This document shows positions 46,200-55,354 of a DNA stretch of 64,000 nt, one piece after another. Made by a program: the position numbers and the translations under genes. Origin of the DNA: Phyllobacterium bourgognense (lineage in GTDB: Bacteria > Pseudomonadota > Alphaproteobacteria > Rhizobiales > Rhizobiaceae); the NCBI RefSeq assembly GCF_003337575.1, contig NZ_QPJM01000010.1:1-64000 (forward strand). The letters are read 5' to 3'. The notes beneath the pieces are model-generated. The model saw only the letters and a program-made list of their open reading frames with translations. It was not told the DNA's origin and searched no databases. Numbering within the stretch: position 1 is the first letter of the stretch; each line of letters begins with the position of its first letter.

Positions 46200-46649
46200 C
46201 TAAAGTTCCTCTATAAAACACGAGTAGAGCGACGCTGCGTCTTTCGCCGCTCTCATTTGATCAAGAACACCGGGCGCCCGCAGCTTTCTGGAAACACACG
46301 CCAACACATTGAGATGCTTGTTGGGCTCCTCGTCCGGGGTCAGCGACAGGAAGACAATGTCCACCTGCTTGCCATCGATCGATTCAAAGTCGATGGGCTG
46401 CTTCAATCGAGCAATCATCGCGACAGGTCTGCTAATGCCAGCGATACGCGTAAGCGGAAGGGCAACGCCCTGTCCTACGCCGGTCGACCCCAGATTTTCC
46501 CGCTTTAGCAGCGCATTCAGAATCGTGTCGGCTGGAACTGCGGCAAGTTGACTTGCACTCGCGGACATTGCCTGGAGTACCTGCGTTTTGGATGACACAT
46601 CAAGATTCGGAATTACATTTTCCGGCTTTATATAGTCGGCTAATTTCAT
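46200..46649 (-). CDS. EIIA-Ntr (PtsN)-like protein lacking the phospho-histidine
   Basis: A 149-residue protein of the PTS EIIA-fructose/nitrogen family. The motif that normally reads GxGxGIAxPH(G/T) is GSTGVGQGVALPLTRI: the histidine that accepts phosphate is Leu66 (codon CTT, one base from CAT), so it cannot be phosphorylated at the normal site. The rest of the fold is intact. It follows kdpE by nine bases and belongs to the kdp operon. In E. coli, unphosphorylated EIIA-Ntr binds and stimulates KdpD, so this may be a permanently active KdpD partner; that is inference. Confidence 0.85.
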   Translation of the reverse strand: MKLADYIKPENVIPNLDVSSKTQVLQAMSASASQLAAVPADTILNALLKRENLGSTGVGQGVALPLTRIAGISRPVAMIARLKQPIDFESIDGKQVDIVFLSLTPDEEPNKHLNVLACVSRKLRAPGVLDQMRAAKDAASLYSCFIEEL

Positions 46650-46658
46650 GGCGATTTC

Positions 46659-47381
46659 TCATTCAATCTCGGTAGCTTGCGCGGGTGTCCACTCTACTTC
46701 CCTCAGGCGATAGCCGACGCCGGTCTCGGTCGTGATATATTGCGGTTGATCGGGCAACCGCTCGATCTTCTGCCGGAGTTGCCGCACGTAAACGCGCAGA
46801 TACTGCACGTCCGTCGAACCTCCCCATACCTGCGCCAGCAGAAACCGGTGCGTCAAAGCCTTGCCCGCGTGCTGTACGAGGACTCGCAGGATCTCATACT
46901 CCTTTGGCGACAGCTTCACCTCTTTGCCATCGACCTTGACGATGCGTTTTACCAGGTCAACCGAAAGCCCGCCCGTCTCGAAAATGGGCCTCTCGCCCTG
47001 TTGTTGCAACCTGTGCCGCAAAGCGACATGTATGCGAGCGACGAGTTCATTCATGCCGAACGGCTTGGTGATGTAATCATCAGCGCCAAGCTCCAGCGCC
47101 TGCACGATTCCGCCTTCGTCCGTCCGACTCGAAAGAATGACCACAGGCAGACCCGAACCCTCATCGCGCCAGCGGCGTAGCAGTTCATAACCGGACAGGT
47201 CCGGCAGTCCAAGATCGAGCACAATCAGATCCGGTTGCATCAGGGCTATCTGTTCGATCGCGGCGGTGGCGTTCGTAGCCTCGACAACACTGTAGCCCTG
47301 CGTGCTGAGGCCGAGCCGGAGCAACTTGCGGATGGGTGGCTCGTCATCCACAACCAGGATCTTTACACTCGAATTTGTCAT
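46659..47381 (-). CDS. kdpE: K+ response regulator KdpE
   Basis: A 240-residue OmpR-family response regulator that activates the kdp operon. The receiver domain (about 6-120) has the acidic pair VVDDEPP near the start, the phospho-acceptor Asp in LIVLDLGLPDLSG (near residue 56), and the conserved Lys in YITKPFG. The winged-helix DNA-binding domain (about 130-232) ends TETGVGYRL. It overlaps the kdpD stop by four bases (ATGA) and so is translated with its kinase. Confidence 0.93.
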   Translation of the reverse strand: MTNSSVKILVVDDEPPIRKLLRLGLSTQGYSVVEATNATAAIEQIALMQPDLIVLDLGLPDLSGYELLRRWRDEGSGLPVVILSSRTDEGGIVQALELGADDYITKPFGMNELVARIHVALRHRLQQQGERPIFETGGLSVDLVKRIVKVDGKEVKLSPKEYEILRVLVQHAGKALTHRFLLAQVWGGSTDVQYLRVYVRQLRQKIERLPDQPQYITTETGVGYRLREVEWTPAQATEIE

Positions 47382-50083
47382 GTGAGTTCTTCCAGGTTGG
47401 GGGCCTCCTTCGGAACAGGCATCCTGATCGTGAAGATAGTACCCGACCGGTCGATCCGCCTTTCCGCTTTAATGGTGCCTCCCATAGCTTCTATGAAGCC
47501 GCGTGATATCGACAGGCCCAGGCCCGTACCGGCCGTGACCTGATCGCCCTTGTGTACGCGATAGAACGTATCAAACACCCGTTCCAGATCGTCGGCGGGA
47601 ATGCCCGGCCCCTCATCGACGACCTGCAGGATTACCCAGTCATCATCGGTCCAGGCCCGAATTTGCAGCAACGAACCTTTCGGGGCATATTTGGAAGCAT
47701 TGTCGAGAAGGTTGAACAGTACCTGCTCGAACAGCACCGGATCGACCTTCAGCATCGGCAGGTTGGGCGCAATATCGACCTCGGTCTTGTGCTGCCCGAT
47801 GATCTTTCTGGCCCGGCTCAGCGCAGTGCCGACAATGTCGCCGACGTAGTGGAACGCGAAATTCGGTTCCATTGCCCCGGATTCGATCCTGGTCATGTCG
47901 AGCAGATTGGCAATGAACCGGTTGAGCCGCTCGGACTCGTCGATGACAGTCCCGAGTAGTTCCACCCGCGCCTCAATCGGCAAGGCCGGTGCAAATTCCT
48001 TCAAGGTACCTGCCGCGCCCATGATGGCCGCAAGCGGAGTCTTCAGATCGTGCGAGATCGACGTCAGGAGTGCCGAGCGAAGCCGGTCGGCCTCCGCTGC
48101 GAGCTTGGCACGGTCGACGTCGGCCACAAGCTGCGTGCGCTCTATGGCAACAGCCGCCTGATCAGCCAGTGCATCGAGCAGGCGTTGCTGCTCCGGTGTG
48201 AGCAGCGGCCCCTTTTTGTCACTGTCCAGCCCGATGACGCCGACCGCCATGCGTCCTGTCCGCAATGGCAAGTAGAGCCGCTTTGCCCCCGGCAGCGTGT
48301 CCGCTCCCCGCCCTGCTGCACGGTTGTTTTCCAAAGCCCAGCGCGCCGCCGCAATGTCCGCATCGTCCAGCGTATCATCAGGCGGATAGCCGGCCTTTAC
48401 CTCGATTGTCCCATGATCCGGCAGGAGCAGAACCACACGCACTTTCAACATGGATGCGACCTGGAACGCTGTCGCCCACAATACATCATCGAGCGTACCG
48501 GTCCCGGCGAGCTTCTTGCTGAAGAGATAGAGATCTTCGGTCGTTCGCGCGCGTTGACGTGCTGCCGAGGCCTGACGCTGGACCCGTGCGGTCAAATTGC
48601 TGGCAATGACAGCGACACCAAAGAAGAAGGCTAGCGCGATGACGCTTTCAGGATCGCTAATATTGAGCGTGTAAAGCGGCGGGAGAAAGAAGAAGTTGAG
48701 CATCAGGGCGCTAAGAACAGATGCGAACAAAGCCGGCCAGAGTCCGGCCGAAACGGCGGAAGCAAGCACCGCCATGAGAAAGACAAGCGCAATGTTGCGC
48801 ACGTCAACCACGCTCGAGAGCAAAAGGCCGAATGCGAGTGCTCCGATCACGTAGCCCGTGCTCAAGAGATAGGCTCTGATCCGGACGCTCGCCATCGGCG
48901 CCTGCTCGGCGGTCCGCACCGTAGCACCCGCATGCTCTTCGCTTCCCGAGATGACATGGACGCTGATATTGCCGGCCTGGCGGATCAGATCATGAGATAC
49001 CGACCCTTCAAAGAGTTCGCGCCATTGTGCCTTGTGCGGCTTGCCGATGACAATGTGCGTAACATTGTTTTCCCGGGCGTGACGTGCAATTTCCTCGGCC
49101 GCGTCCCGGCCCGGGAGCGTGATCGCATCACCACCCAGCTGGCCGGCAAGGCGCAGCGTAGATGCGATCCGATTCCGATCCGCTTCTGAAAAACGCGTCG
49201 AACGATGTGTCTCCACGTTAACAGCTGTCCACGGCGCCCGAAGCCGATCCGCAAGACGGCGGGCATATCTGACAAGTGAAGTACCGCCTGGATGCTCATC
49301 GATACAGACGAGAACCCGATCGCCGGCCGCCCAGGGCCCGGATATCGCATTCGCCTGCATATGGGTAAGCAACTGATCATCAACCCGTTGCGCGGTACGC
49401 CGCAGGGCAAGCTCGCGCAGGGCAGTCAGATTGCCCGGCGAAAAATAGTTTTCCATGGCGCGCTTGGCGTTGGCGGGAACGTAGACCTTGCCCTCCTGCA
49501 GACGCTTGATCAGATCAGCGGGCGTCAGATCGATGATCTCGACCTCATCGGCCTGATCGATGACCAAATCCGGCACTGTTTCGCGCACCCGCACCTTGGT
49601 GATTTGCGCCACGACATCATTCAGGCTTTCGACATGCTGGATGTTCATCGTCGAATAGACATCGATGTCGTGTGCCAGGATCTCCTGCACATCCATGTAC
49701 CGCTTCGGGTGGCGCGTACCTGGAGCGTTCGTATGTGCGAGTTCATCAACCAGAACGAGGCTTGGCCGGCGTGCGAGGATCCCATCGAGGTCCATCTCCT
49801 GGAGATAATGATCCTTGTAGTTGATCTGAGTGCGCGCGATGACTTCGAAACCGTTAACCAGCGCCTGTGTCTCTTTGCGGCCATGCGTCTCCACGACGCC
49901 GATCACCACATCTTTGCCATCTGCAAGTGCCGCTCGGCCAGCCATCAGCATTTCATAGGTTTTGCCCACACCGGGTGCCGCCCCGAGAAAAATCTTCAGC
50001 CGTCCTCGCGTCTCGCGCTCCGCATTTTCAAGGAGTGCATCGGGTGATGGTCTCCTGTCGGTGTCGCGGCTGTCAGTGGGCAT
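47378..50083 (-). CDS. kdpD: K+ sensor kinase KdpD
   Basis: A 901-residue sensor kinase for low K+ or osmotic stress. The N-terminal KdpD domain holds a Walker A (GAAPGVGKT, about 33-41) and is followed by a universal-stress-like domain, four membrane helices (about 405-505), a GAF-like region, and the kinase core with the phospho-accepting His in SISHDLKTPLAAIMG (near 675), the N-box LLDNASKYAPKGS and DEGPGIPADDLERVF. The start at 50083 has GAGAGG upstream. It lies between kdpC and kdpE and overlaps kdpE. Confidence 0.95.
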   Translation of the reverse strand: MPTDSRDTDRRPSPDALLENAERETRGRLKIFLGAAPGVGKTYEMLMAGRAALADGKDVVIGVVETHGRKETQALVNGFEVIARTQINYKDHYLQEMDLDGILARRPSLVLVDELAHTNAPGTRHPKRYMDVQEILAHDIDVYSTMNIQHVESLNDVVAQITKVRVRETVPDLVIDQADEVEIIDLTPADLIKRLQEGKVYVPANAKRAMENYFSPGNLTALRELALRRTAQRVDDQLLTHMQANAISGPWAAGDRVLVCIDEHPGGTSLVRYARRLADRLRAPWTAVNVETHRSTRFSEADRNRIASTLRLAGQLGGDAITLPGRDAAEEIARHARENNVTHIVIGKPHKAQWRELFEGSVSHDLIRQAGNISVHVISGSEEHAGATVRTAEQAPMASVRIRAYLLSTGYVIGALAFGLLLSSVVDVRNIALVFLMAVLASAVSAGLWPALFASVLSALMLNFFFLPPLYTLNISDPESVIALAFFFGVAVIASNLTARVQRQASAARQRARTTEDLYLFSKKLAGTGTLDDVLWATAFQVASMLKVRVVLLLPDHGTIEVKAGYPPDDTLDDADIAAARWALENNRAAGRGADTLPGAKRLYLPLRTGRMAVGVIGLDSDKKGPLLTPEQQRLLDALADQAAVAIERTQLVADVDRAKLAAEADRLRSALLTSISHDLKTPLAAIMGAAGTLKEFAPALPIEARVELLGTVIDESERLNRFIANLLDMTRIESGAMEPNFAFHYVGDIVGTALSRARKIIGQHKTEVDIAPNLPMLKVDPVLFEQVLFNLLDNASKYAPKGSLLQIRAWTDDDWVILQVVDEGPGIPADDLERVFDTFYRVHKGDQVTAGTGLGLSISRGFIEAMGGTIKAERRIDRSGTIFTIRMPVPKEAPNLEELT

Positions 50084-50142
50084 TGTGGGCCTCTCATGCC
50101 AGAGCCGGGGTTTGCGGTTGCAGATCCCCGGCACGCATTCAA

Positions 50143-50712
50143 CTACTGTGTCGTCAGGCCATCAAGTGCCTGGTTCAGCGCCAGCACATTCACCACCGGC
50201 TCCCCCATGAAATCGAGCTCGCGGCCCTGGACGTTCTGATCGACCAACTGGCGGATGCGGGTTTCATCTATACCACGCGCCTTGGCGACGCGCGGTACCT
50301 GAAAATAGGCTCCTTCCGGCGAGACGTGCGGATCCAGACCACTAGCTGAGGTGGTAACGAGATCCATCGGCACTGGAGTATTCGGGTTGGTTGCCTGCAA
50401 GGCGGCAAGATCCGTCTTGATACGATCGATCAATTTCGGATTTGTCGGTCCAAGATTGGACCCACTGGACGCCGCGGCATTGTACCCGTCACCCGCAGCA
50501 GATGGCCTGCCGTGGAAGTACTTGTCGGCGGCGAAGGCCTGACCGATCAGTTCGGAACCGATGACGGTACCGTTCTTCTCGATGAGGCTGCCATTGGCCT
50601 GCCGCGGGAACAGGACCTGAGCGATGCCGGTCATGCCCAAAGGATAGATAAGGCCGGTTATGACCGTGAAGGCGATGATCATGATAATCGCGGGTTTGAG
50701 TTGTTTTAACAT
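50143..50712 (-). CDS. kdpC: K+-transporting ATPase subunit C
   Basis: A 189-residue KdpC, the single-span subunit that assists ATP binding by KdpB. One N-terminal helix (about 8-30) precedes the periplasmic-facing or cytosolic-facing domain; [27 protein letters not shown] (near 45-72) and [13 protein letters not shown] are typical. Length matches the family. It follows kdpB by 12 bases. Confidence 0.95.
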   Translation of the reverse strand: MLKQLKPAIIMIIAFTVITGLIYPLGMTGIAQVLFPRQANGSLIEKNGTVIGSELIGQAFAADKYFHGRPSAAGDGYNAAASSGSNLGPTNPKLIDRIKTDLAALQATNPNTPVPMDLVTTSASGLDPHVSPEGAYFQVPRVAKARGIDETRIRQLVDQNVQGRELDFMGEPVVNVLALNQALDGLTTQ

Positions 50713-50724
50713 TGGAATAATCCT

Positions 50725-52818
50725 TTACGCCAAGCCGAGGCTTGTGATGAACACGTCGATAGCTTTGATGCCGACGAAGGGGACAATGACGCCGCCGAGG
50801 CCATAAATCAGAAGGTTGCGCCTCAGCAGTGAGCCAGCACCGACAGCCCGGTATTTGACGCCTTTCAGCGACAACGGGATAAGCGCGACGATGATGAGTG
50901 CATTGAAGATGATGGCCGACAGGATGGCGCTCTGGGGTGTCTGCAGTCCCATGATATTGAGTGCGCCAAGCTGCGGATAAAACGCTAGGAACATCGCCGG
51001 AATAATGGCGAAGTATTTGGCGATATCATTGGCAATCGAGAAGGTCGTCAACGCACCGCGGGTCATCAGCAACTGCTTGCCGATGCCGACGATCTCGATC
51101 AGCTTGGTAGGATCGCTGTCCAGATCGACCATGTTGCCAGCTTCGCGGGCTGCAACAGTACCGGTGTTCATGGCGACACCCACATCTGCCTGGGCGAGTG
51201 CCGGGGCATCATTGGTACCGTCACCGCACATGGCCACAAGCTTGCCCTTCGACTGCTCATTGCGGATCAGCGTGAGCTTGTTTTCCGGCGTCGCCTGCGC
51301 GAGGAAATCGTCGACGCCGGCTTCCGCTGCAATGGCAGCAGCGGTAAGCGGGTTGTCGCCGGTGATCATCACGGTGCGGATGCCCATGCGGCGCAGCTCG
51401 GCGAAACGTTCGCGAATGCCGCCCTTGACGATATCCTTCAAGTATATGATGCCAAGCAGCTTGCCATCGCGGACAACCGCGAGCGGAGTGCCGCCACCCT
51501 TGGCGATCTGGTCGGCGATAGCCTGCAGATCACGAATGGTCTCGGCCGTGGCGCGTGTCGCAACAACGGTTCCGCCAGCTCCGGGCGTCGCAAGCGACAT
51601 CTGATTGGCATAGGTAAGAACAGCGTCGACGGCGCCCTTGCGGATCGATGAGCCATCGATATCGACACCGCTCATACGGCTCTGTGCGGTGAAGGGCACA
51701 AAGGTCGCATGCAGTGTCTGCATGTCCCGGGCTCGTATGCCGTATTTTTCCTTGGCCAGTACGACGATCGAGCGCCCTTCCGGGGTTTCGTCCGCCAGCG
51801 AAGCAAGCTGTGCGGCATCGGCAAGCTCCTGTTCCGATACGCCCTTGACGGGCAAGAACTCGGTCGCCTGACGATTGCCGAAGGTGATCGTGCCGGTCTT
51901 GTCGAGGAGCAGCGTATCGACGTCGCCCGCTGCTTCAACGGCGCGCCCAGACATTGCCAGCACATTGAACTGGATAAGACGATCCATGCCCGCGATACCG
52001 ATCGCCGACAGCAATGCGCCGATCGTCGTCGGGATCAGCGTCACGAACAGGGCAACAAGAACGACGACCGGGATGGCGCCGCCTGCATAGGAGGCAAAGC
52101 TCGGAATTGTCGCCGTAGCAAGAACGAAGATCAGCGTCATGCCTGCAAGAAGGATATTGAGCGCGATCTCATTTGGCGTCTTCTGGCGCTCGGCACCTTC
52201 GACGAGTGCGATCATCCGGTCGATGAAGGTCGAACCTGCGGCTGCGGTAATGCGAACGCGCAGCCAATCGGACAGGACCTGCGTACCACCGGTCACAGCA
52301 GAACGGTCACCGCCGGACTCGCGAATGACGGGAGCGGACTCGCCGGTAATAGCCGATTCATTGACCGAGGCGATACCTTCGACAACCTCGCCGTCAGACG
52401 GGATGATGTCACCTGCATCGACGAGGACGATGTCGCCAACCTTCAGGCTCGCGCCCGGCACCAGCTCGAAATTGGTGCGGTCATCGCCGGAAAGAAGCTT
52501 CGCCTGGGTTTCGGTCCGCGCCTTGCGCAACGAATCTGCCTGCGCTTTGCCGCGCCCCTCGGCCACGGCTTCAGCGAAGTTGGCAAAGAGCACGGTGAAC
52601 CACAACCAGATGATGATCTGGAAGGAGAAACCGAGGCTCTGTCCGCCAGTTGCAATGTCCTTGACGAAAAGCACGGTCGTCAGGGCTGAAACCACGGCGA
52701 CGACGAACATCACAGGGTTTCGGATGAGGCTGCGCGGGTTCAGCTTTTTGAAAGCGCCACCGATAGCAGGTACCAAGATGGATGAGTCCATGAGACTCGC
52801 TGATTTGGACTGGCTCAT
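50725..52818 (-). CDS. kdpB: K+-transporting P-type ATPase subunit B
   Basis: A 697-residue P-type ATPase that hydrolyses ATP to drive K+ uptake. Key motifs are the actuator [17 protein letters not shown], the phosphorylation site [13 protein letters not shown] (Asp near residue 313), the nucleotide-binding and [14 protein letters not shown] regions, and [22 protein letters not shown]. Seven or so membrane helices flank these. Its ATG overlaps the stop of the 61-aa ORF upstream (ATGA), so its translation is coupled to that peptide. Confidence 0.97.
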   Translation of the reverse strand: MSQSKSASLMDSSILVPAIGGAFKKLNPRSLIRNPVMFVVAVVSALTTVLFVKDIATGGQSLGFSFQIIIWLWFTVLFANFAEAVAEGRGKAQADSLRKARTETQAKLLSGDDRTNFELVPGASLKVGDIVLVDAGDIIPSDGEVVEGIASVNESAITGESAPVIRESGGDRSAVTGGTQVLSDWLRVRITAAAGSTFIDRMIALVEGAERQKTPNEIALNILLAGMTLIFVLATATIPSFASYAGGAIPVVVLVALFVTLIPTTIGALLSAIGIAGMDRLIQFNVLAMSGRAVEAAGDVDTLLLDKTGTITFGNRQATEFLPVKGVSEQELADAAQLASLADETPEGRSIVVLAKEKYGIRARDMQTLHATFVPFTAQSRMSGVDIDGSSIRKGAVDAVLTYANQMSLATPGAGGTVVATRATAETIRDLQAIADQIAKGGGTPLAVVRDGKLLGIIYLKDIVKGGIRERFAELRRMGIRTVMITGDNPLTAAAIAAEAGVDDFLAQATPENKLTLIRNEQSKGKLVAMCGDGTNDAPALAQADVGVAMNTGTVAAREAGNMVDLDSDPTKLIEIVGIGKQLLMTRGALTTFSIANDIAKYFAIIPAMFLAFYPQLGALNIMGLQTPQSAILSAIIFNALIIVALIPLSLKGVKYRAVGAGSLLRRNLLIYGLGGVIVPFVGIKAIDVFITSLGLA

Positions 52819-53000
52819 TTGAGACTCCAGTTGTGAATGTGGATAAACCCGTATGCGGCGAGCCAGACGAACAACATTATCAGCGTCACGCCGAGAATGA
52901 TGTCGGAAGCGCGCACACGCTTTTCTGCTCCCCGCGCCAAATTTCCAGCGCGGGACTTGAGATTGAATTGCAGGTATCCGTTACGCATGGCGGGGGCCAT
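52815..53000 (-). CDS. 61-aa membrane peptide between kdpA and kdpB
   Basis: A 61-residue ORF with a basic N-terminal half ([22 protein letters not shown]) and one transmembrane helix ([25 protein letters not shown], about 34-58). Its ATG overlaps the kdpA stop (TGATG) and its stop overlaps the kdpB start (ATGA), so it is squeezed exactly into the operon with no spare base. This strict coupling strongly suggests it is translated and works with the Kdp complex. I do not recognise it as a named family; KdpF is a different, shorter peptide found upstream of kdpA. Confidence 0.7.
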   Translation of the reverse strand: MAPAMRNGYLQFNLKSRAGNLARGAEKRVRASDIILGVTLIMLFVWLAAYGFIHIHNWSLK

Positions 53001-54703
53001 CAGAATGTCTGCCCGAGGCCGATGGCGAGATGCTCGACGATCGGGCCGACTGCCAGCGCCGGGAAGAAAGTGAGACCGCCGACAATCAGGATGACACCGA
53101 CGAGCAGACCAACAAACAGGCCGCCGTGGGTCGGAAAGGTACCCGCGGATTCCGGAACGGTTTTCTTGGCAACCAGCGAACCGGCGATCGCCAAGGCTGG
53201 AATGATGACAAAGAAACGGCCCATCCACATCCCGATACCGAGCGTAATGTTGTACCAGGGTGTGTTACCCGTAAGGCCACCGAAGGCCGAACCGTTGTTC
53301 GCCGCTGCAGAGGTATAGGCGTACAGTATCTCCGAGAAGCCATGCGGACCGGCGTTAGCAATGGAAGCCACAGCGGAAGGCAGAACGCTGGCTATGGCCG
53401 TGAAGCCCAGCATCGCCAAAGGCAGTACCAGAACGGCCAGCATGGCCATCTTGACCTCCTTGGCCTCGATCTTCTTGCCAAGATATTCCGGCGTGCGGCC
53501 GACCATCAGACCAGCCACGAAGACTGCAATGATGACGTAGAGCAGGATACCATAGAGACCGGCACCAACGCCGCCGACAATCACTTCACCCAGCATCATG
53601 TTGATGAGGGGGATCATGCCACTGATCGCCATGAAGCTGTCATGCATCGCATTGACCGCACCGCAGGAGGCGGCTGTCGTAATGACCGCGAATAGTGCCG
53701 ACAAGGCTATGCCGAAGCGTGTCTCCTTGCCTTCCATATTGCCGCCATCAATTCCGAGAGCATGGACCAGCGGATTGCCGGCGGCCTCACCCCAGTAGCA
53801 GACGATCACACCCGCCAGGAACATCACGCCCATGGCAGTAAAGATCGCCCAGCCTTGACGCTGGTTACCAGCCATGCGGCCGAACACATTGGTCAAAGCC
53901 GCGCCGATCGCAAAGATCGTAACCATCTGGATAAGGTTCGAGATGGCATCGGGATTTTCGAAAGGATGCGCCGAATTCACGTTAAAGAAGCCGCCGCCAT
54001 TGGTGCCGAGCATCTTGATCGCAAGCTGCGAAGCAACCGGACCGACGGCGATCGTCTGCTTGGCGCCTTCCAGCGTCGTGGCATCCACATAAGTTCCAAG
54101 CGTTTGCGGAACGCCGAGATAGACGTAGATCAACGTCAGCACTATGCAGATGGGCAGGAGAATATAGAGCGTGCATCTGGTCAGATCGATCCAGAAGTTG
54201 CCGATCGACCGGCCGGAAGCTCTGGTGAAACCGCGGATCAACGCGATCGCGATGGCGATACCGGTTGCTGCCGAGACGAAATTCTGAACGGTAAAGCCTG
54301 CCATCTGCACGAGATACGACATCGTGCTTTCGCCGCCGTAATTCTGCCAGTTCGTATTAGTCACGAAGCTGACGGCCGTGTTGAATGCGAGTCCGGGTTC
54401 CGTTGCACCCATTCCGGCAGGATTGTAGGGAAGCGCTCCCTGGAACCGCTGGAGGAAATAGAGAACGACAAAGCCGGCCAAGCTGAAGAACAGTAGCGCC
54501 GCCGTATAAGTGGTCCAATGCTGCTCCTCGCGTTCGTTTGTGCCGGCTATGCGGTAAAGACCTCGCTCCACGGGAACGAGGATTGGCGAAAGGAATGTGC
54601 GATCGCCGTTGAAGACGCGCGTCATGTAGCCGCCGAGCGGTTTCACGAGCACAATGATGATCCCGCAGAAGACGAGGATCTGTATCCAACCGTTGAGAGT
54701 CAT
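53000..54703 (-). CDS. kdpA: K+-transporting ATPase subunit A
   Basis: A 567-residue potassium-translocating subunit with about ten helices. It resembles a KcsA-like channel fold, with selectivity-filter-type regions such as [16 protein letters not shown] (near 112-127) and the [19 protein letters not shown] stretch (near 225-243). The start [14 protein letters not shown] at 54703 is in the normal place; the frame runs further upstream without function. Downstream it hands over to the 61-aa peptide by a one-base overlap (TGATG). Confidence 0.97.
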   Translation of the reverse strand: MTLNGWIQILVFCGIIIVLVKPLGGYMTRVFNGDRTFLSPILVPVERGLYRIAGTNEREEQHWTTYTAALLFFSLAGFVVLYFLQRFQGALPYNPAGMGATEPGLAFNTAVSFVTNTNWQNYGGESTMSYLVQMAGFTVQNFVSAATGIAIAIALIRGFTRASGRSIGNFWIDLTRCTLYILLPICIVLTLIYVYLGVPQTLGTYVDATTLEGAKQTIAVGPVASQLAIKMLGTNGGGFFNVNSAHPFENPDAISNLIQMVTIFAIGAALTNVFGRMAGNQRQGWAIFTAMGVMFLAGVIVCYWGEAAGNPLVHALGIDGGNMEGKETRFGIALSALFAVITTAASCGAVNAMHDSFMAISGMIPLINMMLGEVIVGGVGAGLYGILLYVIIAVFVAGLMVGRTPEYLGKKIEAKEVKMAMLAVLVLPLAMLGFTAIASVLPSAVASIANAGPHGFSEILYAYTSAAANNGSAFGGLTGNTPWYNITLGIGMWMGRFFVIIPALAIAGSLVAKKTVPESAGTFPTHGGLFVGLLVGVILIVGGLTFFPALAVGPIVEHLAIGLGQTF

Positions 54704-54876
54704 GGTGTAGCTTTCCGGGCCTTGGCCGGTAGTGCGCTGGAGACCGTTTGAGAATTCAGCTTGTCGAGGGAGCTGGTGCGGTTCTCGAGAACCGACGCAG
54801 TGGACTTTCTCGTCCAGAGCACCGGAAGCGCAGAAACCACTGCAGACGTCCATCGGGATGGATTGGCAAAAGGTTC

Positions 54877-54966
54877 TTAGAAGCGCTCCGGACGAACGAG
54901 GGCGTAGGTGAGATAGGCGAGAAGGAACAGGGTCACGGCGCCGCCGAGAATATAGTCGATAGTCAT
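54877..54966 (-). CDS. kdpF: K+-transporting ATPase subunit F
   Basis: A 29-residue peptide with one helix: [20 protein letters not shown] continuing to YALVRPERF. The C-terminal LxRPERF is the KdpF hallmark; KdpF stabilises the Kdp complex in lipid. It is too short for most gene callers. GGAACGGAAA precedes the ATG. It lies about 170 bases upstream of kdpA and is preceded by another tiny ORF. Confidence 0.85.
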   Translation of the reverse strand: MTIDYILGGAVTLFLLAYLTYALVRPERF

Positions 54967-54982
54967 TTTCCGTTCCTTCAGG

Positions 54983-55063
54983 TCACAGCCTGTCGCAGGC
55001 TTTGGTGTAAGCCAGCGAAAGCACGAGGAACAAAATACCTATCCCAAGAACAGCAATGTCCAT
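54983..55063 (-). CDS. 26-aa peptide upstream of kdpF
   Basis: A 26-residue ORF, MDIAVLGIGILFLVLSLAYT then KACDRL, with an excellent ribosome site (AAGGAG, 8 bases before the ATG). It has one short membrane helix followed by a Cys-Asp-Arg-Leu end. I recall similar tiny peptides ahead of kdpF in other proteobacterial kdp operons, but I cannot verify this. It is probably the first gene of the operon and possibly an additional small subunit or a translational leader. Confidence 0.6.
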   Translation of the reverse strand: MDIAVLGIGILFLVLSLAYTKACDRL

Positions 55064-55192
55064 CGATAGAACTCCTTATTGATGCATGAATGGTCCAATC
55101 AGATGGGGCGGTGGCAACACTGCCAAGCTCGCTGATCGCGGCGGAATATGGCTCAGAACGCCATAAAAGTTCGAGACGGGACAAAGGGAGAA

Positions 55193-55220
55193 GAAATAAA
55201 AAAACTATAAGGATTTGAAA
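55193..55220 (-). promoter_or_regulatory. A/T-rich candidate KdpE operator of kdp operon
   Basis: An unusually A/T-rich tract, read on the minus strand as TTTCAAATCCTTATAG followed by a T run and ATTTC, lies 130-160 bases upstream of the first small kdp ORF. KdpE boxes in E. coli are T-rich repeats of the TTTATA type. This is the best candidate in the region, but the exact site and the promoter are not resolved. The rest of the 290-base gap (55064-55354) holds no gene that I can support. Confidence 0.35.
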
Positions 55221-55354
55221 TCTATTGAGGCTGGACCCAAGAGGCCTCTCGTTGGTCAGGGCACGAGTTTCGCAAGTTTACCGCATCGCTTACGGCAACT
55301 TTGCTCATTGTCGTGCGTTGCACAACTTCAGGGTCTCCATTTCAAGGATCAGCC

